A stretch of 64,000 nt of DNA from Streptomyces musisoli (GTDB lineage: Bacteria; Actinomycetota; Actinomycetes; Streptomycetales; Streptomycetaceae). Each line of letters begins with the position of its first letter. The stretch's first letter is position 1. The notes below the pieces were generated by a model that saw nothing but the letters and a program-made list of their open reading frames with translations, ran no database searches and had not been told where the DNA came from. Shown here one piece after another: positions 22,805 to 31,130 of this stretch. The stretch covers positions 1-64,000 of the forward strand of contig NZ_JAERRH010000003.1 in the NCBI RefSeq assembly GCF_016741855.1. Reading direction: 5' to 3'. The position numbers and the translations under genes were made by a program.

Positions 22805-23820
22805 CCGTACGCAACCGCGTCCTGATCCTGGTCGCGGCCGTCGCCGTGCTGGCCGCGGTCGGGCTGGCCGCGGTGCTGCACGCCTCCGCGCGGGCGGACC
22901 GGCGCAACCACACGCAGGCGGGCGGCCCGCGGGTCACGCCGGGGACGGTGACGCTGAACGGATCCGGGCGGCTGGTGTTCCGGAACATGGCGTGGGGACC
23001 GCACCGGGACGAGCTGACGAGCGTGCCGGCCACCGCCCCGGACGGGCCGCGGACCGCCTCCGGCGTCAAGTGCCTGCGGTTCTACGCGGCTTCGGGCACC
23101 GGGGTGTGCCTGCAAGCCGTGCACGGGCCGGTGTCGGACACCTACCGCGCCCTGATCCTGGACGCACGCCTGCACACCGTGGACCGCTACGACGTGCCGG
23201 GCATCCCCTCCCGCGCCCGGGTCTCCCCCACCGGCCACTTCGCGGCCTGGACGGCGTTCGTGGGCGGCGACTCGTACGCCGGCACGGACTTCTCCACGCG
23301 CGCGGCCGTCGTGGACACCCGCAGCGGGAAGCTGATCCCGTCCCTGGAGACCTTCCGGATCGTCCGGGACGGGCGGCCCTACCGGGCGGCGGACGTCAAC
23401 TTCTGGGGCGTGACCTTCGCGGACGACGACCGCACGTTCTACGCGACGCTGGCGACGAAGGGCCACACGTACCTGGTCCGCGGTGACCTGCGGGCCCGTA
23501 CGGTCACCACCGTGCACGAGAACGTCGAGTGCCCGTCCCTGTCGCCCGACGGCACACGGATCGCGTACAAGAAGCGCGTCGAGGGCCTGCCGAAGGACGC
23601 CCCCTGGCGGCTGTACGTCCTGGACCTGCGGACGATGCGGGAGACCCCGCTGGCCGAGTCGCGCAGCGTGGACGACCAGGCGGTGTGGCGGGACGCGCGT
23701 ACGGTCGTGTACGCGCTGCCCGGGGACTACGGCGCCGATCTGTACCAGGTCCCGGCCGACGGGTCGGGCAAGCCCCGGCGGATCAGCCCGGCCGCCGTGT
23801 CGCCGGCGTACGTTCCCTGA
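22801..23820 (+). CDS. membrane-anchored TolB-like beta-propeller protein
   Basis: The protein has 339 residues with one N-terminal transmembrane anchor (VLILVAAVAVLAAVGLAAVL) and an extracytoplasmic domain. That domain has blades of the WD40/PD40 TolB type: CPSLSPDGTRIAYKKR is a clear PD40 motif, with VSPTGHFAAW and DDQAVWRDARTVVYALP as further blades. Enzymatic residues are not evident. The ATG at 22801 overlaps the MFS stop. The arrangement suggests it assists or senses the substrate of the transporter or phosphoesterase; that is inference. Confidence 0.75.
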   Translation: MTVRNRVLILVAAVAVLAAVGLAAVLHASARADRRNHTQAGGPRVTPGTVTLNGSGRLVFRNMAWGPHRDELTSVPATAPDGPRTASGVKCLRFYAASGTGVCLQAVHGPVSDTYRALILDARLHTVDRYDVPGIPSRARVSPTGHFAAWTAFVGGDSYAGTDFSTRAAVVDTRSGKLIPSLETFRIVRDGRPYRAADVNFWGVTFADDDRTFYATLATKGHTYLVRGDLRARTVTTVHENVECPSLSPDGTRIAYKKRVEGLPKDAPWRLYVLDLRTMRETPLAESRSVDDQAVWRDARTVVYALPGDYGADLYQVPADGSGKPRRISPAAVSPAYVP

Positions 23821-23830
23821 GGTCCCGCGC

Positions 23831-26800
23831 TCAGGTGCTCAGCAGCGTCACCGAGGAGGGCAGTTCGGCCGCGCCCCGGACGCGGTCGCGGCCGGCCGTG
23901 ACGCTGACGAGGCGCAGCCCGGGCAGTTCGGCGAGCGGCGCGAGGTCGATGTCCCCTTCCGCGCTCATGTCCCCGGTGAGCGTGCAGTCGGCCAGGGAGG
24001 GAAACGCCTCGGGCAGCCGGTGGACAGCCGCCTGAAGGGCCCGTTCGCCGCCGCCGCCGAGCAGGGTGAGCGACGCGACGTCCGCCAGGACCGCGGTGGG
24101 CGGCAGTGTCTCCAGCGAGGAGGCGTTGAGCGCGAGGTCCCGCAGGGCGGGCATCCGGCCGAGTTCCTCCCAGTCCTCGGCCGAGGCCGGGTTCGACGCG
24201 GAGTTGAGGCCGAGCGACCGCAGGGCGCGCAGACCGGCCAGACCGCGCAGGCCGTTCGCCGGCCTCATCCCGCCCTCCAGCCACAGGCCGTGCAGCGAGC
24301 CCGCCGGGAGGTCCTCCGGGGACCACACCGTGCCCGCACGGCCGCGCAGCGTCAGCAGGCCCAGCCGTGACAGCCCGGCGAGCGGGCGCAGGCCGACGTC
24401 GGGCCCCGAGGCCGTCAGGGAGAGGACCTCCAGCGGGAGCCCGGCGAGCGCGGACAGGTCCACCAGCGCCGGGCAGTCGTCGACGATGAGCAGCCTCAGG
24501 TTCTCCTGCCCGGCCAGGAACCCCAGATCGTGCACGGTGGCGCTGGCGAGGATCAGTTCGGTGAGCCTGTTGCGGGAGGTGTACGCGGCGACGGCCGCCG
24601 AGGAGACACCGGTCCGCAGGTCCAGGCGGTCCGGGCGGAGCCCCAGACGGTCCAGCTCCCGCAGCTGCGCGTCGGACTGGATCGTGAAGTCGAGGCCGGA
24701 CGGATCGAGGCGCGTGATGATCTCGTCGGCGTACCGGGTGCAGTCGAACCGCGACCACGCCCACACGAGCTGGGCGCGGACGGCCTGGTACGGGTGGCCG
24801 GCGAACCGGGCCAGGAAGGGCAGGGCCGCGTCGGACTTGACGTGGGAGGCGGCGACGACCACGTGGAAGGCGGCCTCGTCGCTCAGCTTCTCCGGCTCCG
24901 GCAGCAGGCCGAGGATCAGCGGGCCCACCTCCGCCAGGGCGCGGGCCTGCTCCGGGCTCTCCGGCGGGATGAGCGTGGCGGTGCGCCGCTCCACGGCCTC
25001 CCGGACGGACGGCGCGAGGGAGGTGGCGTGCTCCAGGCAGGCGGCCGCGAGCAGGTAGACGCGCGCCTGGGTGCGCTTGCCGGGGGCCTTGTCGCCGAGG
25101 GCCAGCAGGGCCTGGAAGATCGTCTCCCGCTCACGGGGCCGGCCCAGCGCCACCGCCATGCCGATGACGTCCTCCCACTGGTCGTCGGCGGCGTGGCCGG
25201 CGAGCAGGCCGAAGTCGCTCTCCTCCACGGCGGCCCGGGCGCCCAGGAAGTCCTGGAAGGTGCGGTGGATGAAGTCCACGGTGCCGGGCACCGGTTCGCG
25301 CAGCAGGCCGCTCCGGTTGAGGAAGTAGGCGAAGACGGCCGACGCGTCCCCGAGGGCCGCCGCCTCGGGGACCGCGGGCAGGGCCCGGTCGATGATGGTC
25401 TCGGCCCGCGACCGGTCCATCTCCGTGCGGCCGTTCTTGATGAGCCAGTAGGCGAGCCGCTGGAGCAGGTCGAGCTGCGGTTCCTCCCGCAGATCCGGCA
25501 CGGCCATGTCGCGTTCGCGGTCACGGCGGCTCAGCAGCATCGACAGCGCGGCCTCGTAGAGGTCCTTGCGGCCCTGCGGGAGGTAGCCGTGCCGGTCGCG
25601 GTGCAGGGCGCAGATCAGCCCGCACATCAGGGGGTTGGTCGCCAGCCGGCCCAGGTCCGGTTTGGTGCGGATGGCGGTGAGGAGCTGCCGCTCGTAGCGG
25701 TCCAGGCCGGCGTCGTCGTCGGTGCCGGGGCGTGCGGCCCGGTGCCACCGCTCGACGAACGTCGCGATGTCGGCGGGGCTCATCGGGGACAGCGTCAGCT
25801 CCGTGAAGCCGTCCTCGGCGAGCCAGTTCTCGGCCACGGCGGGCGGGCGGGAGGTGACCAGCCAGCGGTTGTCGCCGTCGTAGGTCTCGGCCAGGTCTCG
25901 CAGCCAGGTGCGGGTGCGCTCGCGTTCGGCGTCGGGGACCTCGTCGATGCCGTCGACCAGGATGAGGCCCCGGCCCGCGGTGAGGACGCGGTGCTCCCAT
26001 CCGGCGGGCTGGCTGCCGGCCAGCGGGCTGCCGACGGCGGCCAGGAAGTCCTTCGGCGCGGGCAGCGCCTCGCCGTGCCGGGTGAGGGTGCGCAGCGGCA
26101 GCACGAACGGGATGCGGTCCTGGAGGTAGGCCGCGTGCTCGGGGACGTCGTGACGGGCGGCCGTGACGGCCAGCCACTGCACCAGGGTGCTCTTCCCCGA
26201 GCCCGCCTCGCCGCGCAGCAGGATCCGGGGGCTGTCGGCCAGCGCCCGGTCGGCGGGCCGGTGGTCCGGCGCCTCGGACGGCAGCCGGTCGAAGATGCCG
26301 TGGAGCATGTCGGCGGCGGCCGCGGCGTCGCGGTACGACGCCGCCCTCAGCAGCCGGACCGCCCGGTCCGCCGGCAGCCGGCCCCATGCCGTGTCCGTCT
26401 CCTCGTCGCCGCGGCCGTCGTCCGTGCCGCCGTGCGCGGCCGGGGAGTCGAGATCGGTCAGGATCGCATCGGAGGTCGCGTCGGATTCGGCCCACAGCAC
26501 CTCGGCGAGCCGCCGCCGGGCCGCCGTCCGGGCGGGGCTCTCCGGCGACGAAGCCTCCAGACTGAGGTAGGCGACGTCCAGCGGCCACCGCCGCGGCGTG
26601 TGGTCGAGGTCGAGGCCGTAGATGGTGAGCTTGCCGTGCTTCTTGGCCACGTGCCGCAGGTACGCCTGCTCGAAGGCGGTGTCCTCGCCCCCGGCCGGCG
26701 GGTTGCGCCGGACCAGTTCGTCGACCTTGGCGGTGAGCGAGTCGAGCGCGCGTGTCTGCTCGACCAGCGTGTGGGCGACAAAGGTCGAGCGCTGGGTGAA

Positions 26801-27250
26801 GAAGTGCAGGATGTGCAGGCACGCGGTGTCGAGCAGGCGCTCGTGGAACAGGGCCGCGTCCGCGGACAGTTCACGCTCGGGGTGGCGTGCGGCGCGCCGC
26901 AGCTCACGGGCGAGGGCCTGGTGGCCGAGGCGCACGGCGTCGAGGTCGGTGAGGGTGAGGCCGCCGAGCGCGTGCAGGGTGCGGAAGAGGGCTTCGGTGA
27001 CGGCTTCGCGCTCGTCGTCGGCGATCGGCGGTTCGCCGGAGCACAGGGCCTGCTCGACCAGCCGGGCGGCGAGGCCGCGGAGGTCGGGCGCGGTGAGGCG
27101 GCGTTTCTCGCCCTTGAAGGAGACGTATCCGGAGAGCCGGACCGGTTTGTCGACCAGGCCGGCGCCGGGGCCTTCGGTGACGAAGAGCTTCTTGACCAGG
27201 GGGCCGACGACGGCCGAGGCGAGGCGAGTGCCTGTGGTCGCGGGTTCCAC
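23831..27250 (-). CDS. NACHT-domain STAND NTPase with C-terminal leucine-rich-like repeats
   Basis: A 1139-residue NLR-like protein. Residues 1-185 form a helical region like the NACHT-associated N-terminal domains of actinobacteria. The NACHT core has Walker A GEAGSGKST (347-355), Walker B GLILVDGIDEV (428-438), the arginine-bearing WLVTSRP (about 463-469), the TNPLMCGLICALHR block (538-551) and FIHRTFQDFLGARA (660-673). A HEAT-like helical stretch follows, and the last 270 residues are leucine-rich-type repeats (LRLLIVDDCPALVDLSALAGLPLEVLSL and similar). Members of this family act as ligand-triggered switches, and some bacterial NACHT proteins stop phage growth. No effector enzyme or transmembrane segment is evident. 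The start is the GTG at 27250 with AAGGG upstream. Confidence 0.9.
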   Translation of the reverse strand: MEPATTGTRLASAVVGPLVKKLFVTEGPGAGLVDKPVRLSGYVSFKGEKRRLTAPDLRGLAARLVEQALCSGEPPIADDEREAVTEALFRTLHALGGLTLTDLDAVRLGHQALARELRRAARHPERELSADAALFHERLLDTACLHILHFFTQRSTFVAHTLVEQTRALDSLTAKVDELVRRNPPAGGEDTAFEQAYLRHVAKKHGKLTIYGLDLDHTPRRWPLDVAYLSLEASSPESPARTAARRRLAEVLWAESDATSDAILTDLDSPAAHGGTDDGRGDEETDTAWGRLPADRAVRLLRAASYRDAAAAADMLHGIFDRLPSEAPDHRPADRALADSPRILLRGEAGSGKSTLVQWLAVTAARHDVPEHAAYLQDRIPFVLPLRTLTRHGEALPAPKDFLAAVGSPLAGSQPAGWEHRVLTAGRGLILVDGIDEVPDAERERTRTWLRDLAETYDGDNRWLVTSRPPAVAENWLAEDGFTELTLSPMSPADIATFVERWHRAARPGTDDDAGLDRYERQLLTAIRTKPDLGRLATNPLMCGLICALHRDRHGYLPQGRKDLYEAALSMLLSRRDRERDMAVPDLREEPQLDLLQRLAYWLIKNGRTEMDRSRAETIIDRALPAVPEAAALGDASAVFAYFLNRSGLLREPVPGTVDFIHRTFQDFLGARAAVEESDFGLLAGHAADDQWEDVIGMAVALGRPRERETIFQALLALGDKAPGKRTQARVYLLAAACLEHATSLAPSVREAVERRTATLIPPESPEQARALAEVGPLILGLLPEPEKLSDEAAFHVVVAASHVKSDAALPFLARFAGHPYQAVRAQLVWAWSRFDCTRYADEIITRLDPSGLDFTIQSDAQLRELDRLGLRPDRLDLRTGVSSAAVAAYTSRNRLTELILASATVHDLGFLAGQENLRLLIVDDCPALVDLSALAGLPLEVLSLTASGPDVGLRPLAGLSRLGLLTLRGRAGTVWSPEDLPAGSLHGLWLEGGMRPANGLRGLAGLRALRSLGLNSASNPASAEDWEELGRMPALRDLALNASSLETLPPTAVLADVASLTLLGGGGERALQAAVHRLPEAFPSLADCTLTGDMSAEGDIDLAPLAELPGLRLVSVTAGRDRVRGAAELPSSVTLLST

Positions 27251-27592
27251 GCGTGCCCTTCTCTTTGCAACTGCCCGTCTTCACGGCGATCGTAGGACGT
27301 CCGGCCCGCGTCCGGGTGCCGGTTCGGGGCAAATCGAGGCCCCGGTTTTCCGTCGTCACGGTGGTCTGCGCTGCACGGTCGCCGTCGTCGCACACGGTCG
27401 TCCCGGAGACCTTCGGGGGCGGCGGCCGGGCGAGCCGCGGGGAGGCGGGGGCACGTGGGACCCGGTGCCTGCGCGCCGGCCGCCGGCGGACACGGTCGTC
27501 GCCGCCGCCGGCCGCGGCCCTCGGGTCACCCGGATCGGCCGCCGGCGGACGTAGGCTGCCCGCACCGACCATTCGTCATGAAAGGTGTGGAC
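27251..27592. other. intergenic region, NACHT gene to VOC gene
   Basis: This 342-bp gap between divergent genes should hold both promoters. The sequence nearest the NACHT gene is less GC-rich (CTTCTCTTTGCAACTG); the rest is very GC-rich with CCGCCGGC runs. I see no convincing gene, terminator or operator in it. Confidence 0.5.
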
Positions 27593-28003
27593 ATGGCCTC
27601 TCGCCTCAATCCGTACATCAGCTTCGCTGGTGACGCGAAGCAAGCCCTGGAGTTCTACAAGGAGGTCTTCGGCGGCGACCTGACCGTCCACACCTTCGGC
27701 GAGTTCGGCTCCGAGACGCCGCCCGGGTACGGCGACAAGATCATGCACGGCATGCTGGAGACCAGCAGCGGGTTCACCCTGATGGGCGCCGACAATCCGC
27801 CGGGCATGGAACGCACCCCCGGCAACAACATCGCGGTGAGCCTGAGCGGCGACGACGCGGACGAACTGCGGGGCTACTGGGACAAGCTGTCCGACGGCGC
27901 CACCGTGTCCGTCCCCCTGGAGAAGCAGATGTGGGGCGACGTCTTCGGCATGTGCACCGACAAGTTCGGCATCACATGGATGGTCAACATCGTCGAGCGG
28001 TAG
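27593..28003 (+). CDS. VOC family protein (PhnB/glyoxalase-like)
   Basis: This 136-residue protein of the vicinal-oxygen-chelate fold resembles the PhnB/YjdN group: NPYISFAGDAKQALEFYKEVFGG at the start, a conserved IMHGMLET beta strand, NIAVSLSGDDADEL, and WGDVFGMCTDKFGITWMVNIVE at the end. The fold usually binds a metal and may act in detoxification or resistance, but the exact role is unknown. I chose the ATG at 27593, preceded by AAAGGTG; an ATG at 27578 is also in frame. It has no clear functional link to the NACHT gene beside it. Confidence 0.85.
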   Translation: MASRLNPYISFAGDAKQALEFYKEVFGGDLTVHTFGEFGSETPPGYGDKIMHGMLETSSGFTLMGADNPPGMERTPGNNIAVSLSGDDADELRGYWDKLSDGATVSVPLEKQMWGDVFGMCTDKFGITWMVNIVER

Positions 28004-28328
28004 CCCCGGGGCGATTCCGAGCGCGCCGGGAAGGCCGACCGGGGGCGGCCGGAGAACGACCCGGGAGCGGCTGGGCAGCGGCGGCGCATCCGGGGGGCGC
28101 CGGCGGTCCACGGCCGTCGCCCCCCATCCCTCCTCCGGCGGACGAGCCGCACCTGCTCCATGACGGCGGCATCCGGCCGCGACCGCACCCTCGCCGCCGC
28201 TCCCCGCAGCCCCCGCTTCCCCGTTCCCGGGCCCATCGGCTGCTCACCGTGACCGATGAGCCTCGTGATGTCGGGTGATTCCCGGGAAGCGGTGGCGCGG
28301 CGTACGTGTTGCAAGCAGGCTGACCGTC
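28004..28328. other. intergenic region, VOC gene to TRADD-TM gene
   Basis: A GC-rich gap of 325 bp. I see no ORF with a plausible start and no strong hairpin. The promoter of the following membrane protein is presumably here. Confidence 0.4.
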
Positions 28329-29186
28329 GTGTCGAGATCCGATTCCACAGCCGGCCCTGAGCGTGGCCCCGTCCGCCGCATCGCGACCGCGATACTGGCC
28401 ACCGTCACCGGCGTACTCGTCTTCGGCGTGGTGGCGCTGGATCCCTTCGGGATCATAGATTCGCTGTCGAAGTTGGCCGTTCTTGCCGCCTCTTGCGTGG
28501 CCCTCTTCGGTGGCAGCTACTCGGCCTGGCGGGAAGCGCAACGGCAGGATGTCCGCATCACGGAAAGTCGCCAGCGCGTGCGCGCAGCCGAGCGTGACCT
28601 GGAAGCGGCACTGCGGGACGCCCAAGATCCAGAAGCCGCCCGGCGGGCAGGTGAGCATGCTGGTGAAGTGGTGCCGGCGAGGCATGGCGCCCGGGTCGCG
28701 GACGAGCGGATCCCGGCTTCACGCCTGACCTTGCCGGAGCTGTGGACACTGACCCACAGGCGACTCGATCTGTATCACGACATCGCTACGGGGCAAGCGC
28801 GCCGCTCCTTCCGCAACGCGCAGATCGCGATGTTTGCCGGGTTCTTCCTGTTGGTCGTCTTCGTGGCCGTCGCTCTCCGGGCAAGCACAACCGCGGGGAG
28901 CATCGTGGCCGGTGGGCTGGGGGCCGTGTCGGCCGCACTCGCCGGGTTCGTGAGCCGCACTTTCGTGAAATCTCAGGAAACTGCTGCTGCTCATCTGCGG
29001 GCCTACTTCGATCAGCCACTGGAGTTCTCCCGCCACTTGGCCGCGGAACGTCTGATCACGGACGCGGCGCTGACGCCGGCGCAGCGGGCGGAGGTGCTGA
29101 TGGCCTTGGTGCAGACGATGGTGGCTCCGCCAGGTGGACCGACCGCGGCGAACGAAGGAGATGCGCAGCAGCAGACCCAGCCGTAG
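28329..29186 (+). CDS. membrane protein with TRADD-N-associated-type transmembrane domain
   Basis: This 285-residue protein has two hydrophobic segments near the N-terminus (about 17-37 and 42-62) and a charged, probably coiled-coil stretch (SAWREAQRQDVRITESRQRVRAAERDLEAAL region). A second pair of helices lies inside the block LDLYHDIATGQARRSFRNAQ to FVSRTFVKSQETAAAHLRAYFDQPLEFSRHLAAERL. That block resembles the two-helix domain described beside TRADD-N in cyanobacteria (CyanoTRADDas_TM), a family linked to NLR-type and conflict systems. I identify it from memory of the pattern. The GTG at 28329 is a best guess; GTG 28275 is also in frame. It may be the membrane partner of the nearby NACHT protein, but no data here prove it. 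Confidence 0.7.
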   Translation: MSRSDSTAGPERGPVRRIATAILATVTGVLVFGVVALDPFGIIDSLSKLAVLAASCVALFGGSYSAWREAQRQDVRITESRQRVRAAERDLEAALRDAQDPEAARRAGEHAGEVVPARHGARVADERIPASRLTLPELWTLTHRRLDLYHDIATGQARRSFRNAQIAMFAGFFLLVVFVAVALRASTTAGSIVAGGLGAVSAALAGFVSRTFVKSQETAAAHLRAYFDQPLEFSRHLAAERLITDAALTPAQRAEVLMALVQTMVAPPGGPTAANEGDAQQQTQP

Positions 29187-29396
29187 GAGGGGGCGGGCGG
29201 AACATGCGGCCGTAGGTGGTCATGACCGTCGAACCGTTACCCCTGGGAAACCGGTGACTCCCACGCGCCCCCGCAGATCCCTGCGACAGCGGCGACCGTC
29301 TCCGGCGACGGCCGGGATCGGCCGTCGCCGAAGACGCGGCGCTCGCGCGGTGGTCACGATCGCGGCGACGGTACGGGACGACGCGTCGCGGCGGCC
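29187..29396. other. intergenic region with a perfect hairpin
   Basis: CGGCGACGGCCG and CGGCCGTCGCCG (29303-29314 and 29319-29330) form a perfect 12-bp stem with a GGAT loop. It can terminate the plus-strand membrane-protein gene. It may also be the ancestral terminator of glnA2, since it follows the outer copy of the glnA2 3' end on the minus strand. Confidence 0.55.
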
Positions 29397-29529
29397 GGTC
29401 CCAAGGGATCGTTTCGCCGGAAACCGGCTCCGGGCTGCGCCTACAGCACCGGCAGGTTCTTCCGCAGTTCGAAGGCCGTGACCTCGGAGCGGTACTCCTC
29501 CCACTCCGACTTCTTGTTGCGCAGGAAGT
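29397..29529 (-). repeat. outer copy of the glnA2 3' end (att-like direct repeat)
   Basis: About 133 bp here match 30998-31130, the true 3' end of glnA2, at a constant offset of 1601 bp. The coding part (29441-29528) would encode LRNKKSEWEEYRSEV...LRKNLPVL and a stop, the same residues as glnA2, yet nine codons and the stop triplet differ. This is what a regenerated attachment site looks like after integration of DNA from another strain. It is not a functional gene. Confidence 0.85.
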
Positions 29530-29821
29530 GACGGCGGCCCGGATGGACCTGGCGCGATCGAGGCCGGCCCAGCGCAGACCAGCAATCGAGCGGTCGTTGT
29601 TGGTCGTCGTCGGGCGTCGCGGGCCACCCTTCGACGGCCCAGAGACGGCCCAGCTTCAGAGCGTCGGGAGATTTACAGCGGGCTCCGCCCACGCCCTGCG
29701 ACCTGCACTTTCCCTGACACGGAGGTCGGAGAGACGATGGCGACCTGGCCGGACGCGCCTGAGGGGCCACGCATGCGATCGTGACCAAGGTCATGGGACT
29801 CGCGACGCCCAACCAGCGCGA
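29530..29821. other. gene-poor end of the inserted segment
   Basis: This 292-bp segment, lying inside the 1601-bp insertion, has no convincing gene. It carries ACGGCCCAGAGACGGCCCAG (29634-29653), repeated with one change at 30937-30956. On the minus strand this reads as a short open stretch (LKLGRLWAVEGW) that could be the tail of a lost integrase. Confidence 0.45.
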
Positions 29822-30871
29822 CTAGCGCTCATTCGGCAGCCCGGTCGCGCCGTCCCGCTTTGCACCCTCCAGCTTCACGCCGGCCAGCTTGGCGCCACTG
29901 AAGTCCGCGCCGGCCAGATTCGCGCGAGTAAGGTCCGCACCACGAAGGTCAGCGCTCTGCAAGAACGCGTGCTGAAGGTTCACGTCGCTCAACTTGGCGT
30001 TTCGAAGATCCGCACCGGATAGCTGGGAATCATGCAGGTCAACGCACTCTCCTCGCTTGGTTGGCCCCTGCTCCCCGCATGTGCGGTCCACGCCCCGCAG
30101 GTTCGCGCCCCAGAGGGCTGCGCCGGCCAAGCTCGCCCTGTACAGGGCCGCGCCCTGGAGGTTGGCCTTGTCCAGCCAAGCGTTGTCCAGGTGTGCGCTG
30201 TACAGGTTCGCGGCCCGAAGGTCCGCTCCTGTCAGAGAGGCCTGGCGCAAGTCCGCCTCGATCAAGACCACCCTAGGGAGCCTGATGGCGGCTTCGCCAG
30301 GAAAGCGGAGGTGACGGAGATCGGTCTTGCTGAGGTCGATGACTGCTCCGGCGTCTCGGTCGGGGTTGCGTCTGGCCAGCGTGTCGATGGCTGCCTGAAC
30401 GTCTGGCTTCGGCCTGTTACCAAGGGCTTTAGTGAGATCGTCGAAAGGTTCTTTCAAGCTTTCTGTACTCGACCCGGCATGCTCCTGTGCGAAGGCGCTC
30501 AGCACGGAGACGACTGCGGGATGGTCGCGTGCGGAGTCCTCCATGATGCGCCGCAGGGCGTAGATGCCACCCAGACGGATGTCCAGGGACTGCGACCCCA
30601 GATTGCCGATTGCGGTGTTGAACCGAGTGGTGATCTGTCCCTGTTCAGAGATCCGCAGTTCCTTGCTGGCCTGTCCGACCTGCATCCAGGTAAACAGCAG
30701 CGCCCCCAGAGCGGCGAGCCCCGGGAGGCCGGCCGCGACCAGACCCACCCACTGCACCCGGTCCCGCCTGTCGGACCTGGGCAGCGCCGATCTGCCGTGG
30801 TCCCGGCGCCGGCGGACACGATGCCGACGAACGGTCCGGCGAAGCCTGTCAGCCCTCAGATTCCCGACCAC
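29822..30871 (-). CDS. membrane-anchored pentapeptide-repeat protein
   Basis: This 349-residue protein has a basic N-terminus, one or two hydrophobic segments near residues 40-60 (VGLVAAGLPGLAALGALLFTW), a helical domain (GQITTRFNTAIGNLGSQSLDIRLGGIYALRRIMEDSARDH) and a C-terminal right-handed helix of A(D/N)LXX repeats (EADLRQASLTGADLRAANLYSAHL... and ADLRGADLTRANLAGADFSGAKL). This is a known Streptomyces architecture; the function is unknown, and only some pentapeptide proteins bind gyrase. The GTG at 30871 is the only reasonable start. GC content is visibly lower than in the neighbours, and it lies between the two glnA2 3' copies, so it is probably cargo of an integrated element. Confidence 0.82.
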   Translation of the reverse strand: MVGNLRADRLRRTVRRHRVRRRRDHGRSALPRSDRRDRVQWVGLVAAGLPGLAALGALLFTWMQVGQASKELRISEQGQITTRFNTAIGNLGSQSLDIRLGGIYALRRIMEDSARDHPAVVSVLSAFAQEHAGSSTESLKEPFDDLTKALGNRPKPDVQAAIDTLARRNPDRDAGAVIDLSKTDLRHLRFPGEAAIRLPRVVLIEADLRQASLTGADLRAANLYSAHLDNAWLDKANLQGAALYRASLAGAALWGANLRGVDRTCGEQGPTKRGECVDLHDSQLSGADLRNAKLSDVNLQHAFLQSADLRGADLTRANLAGADFSGAKLAGVKLEGAKRDGATGLPNER

Positions 30872-30936
30872 CTGCTCAGCCCATCCTGCGGGACAAGCAG
30901 CAGCAACTTGTCGTACGCCAGACGGAGATGTACTTA

Positions 30937-30956
30937 GACGGCCCAAAGACGGCCCA
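30937..30956. repeat. inner direct repeat of the inserted segment
   Basis: ACGGCCCAAAGACGGCCCAG here differs at one base from 29634-29653. The two copies lie near opposite ends of the inserted segment, inside the att-like repeats, in the same orientation. Confidence 0.6.
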
Positions 30957-30970
30957 GAGGTCGCGAGACA

Positions 30971-31007
30971 CCTTGGGGCCGGCGGTCTGCGACCGCCGGC
31001 CCCAAGG
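30971..31007. terminator. terminator hairpin of glnA2
   Basis: Perfect 16-bp arms, CCTTGGGGCCGGCGGT and its complement, enclose a 5-base loop 35 bp after the glnA2 stop. Only its glnA2-proximal edge is shared with the outer repeat copy, so the boundary of the duplication falls inside this hairpin. Confidence 0.8.
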
Positions 31008-31130
31008 GATCGTTTTAGCGGAAACCCATTCCGACCTGCGGTTACAGCACAGGAAGGTTCTTCCGCAGCTCGAACGCGGTCACCTCGGAGCGGTACTCCT
31101 CCCACTCGCTCTTCTTGTTGCGCAGGAAGA
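30998..31130 (-). repeat. inner (gene-proximal) copy of the glnA2 3' end
   Basis: This is the partner of 29397-29529. It comprises the last 29-30 codons of the intact glnA2 and about 44 bp downstream. Codons here include CTT, CCT and TAA, which are uncommon in this GC-rich genome; the outer copy has CTG, CCG and TAG. The gene's present 3' end may therefore be the acquired copy. Confidence 0.8.

Noticed and set aside
24530..27295. 921-codon open frame antisense to the NACHT gene
   Set aside because: Same kind of GC shadow frame; the opposite strand has Walker motifs and a good start.
28275..28328. Longer start (GTG 28275) for the TRADD-TM-like protein
   Set aside because: The added residues are Arg-rich with no ribosome site. 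It remains possible, but the GTG at 28329 is closer to the first helix.
29441..29812. 123-codon ORF ending in the glnA2 C-terminal peptide
   Set aside because: Only the last 29 residues match glnA2; the rest is arbitrary frame within the insert, so it is a repeat copy and not a gene.
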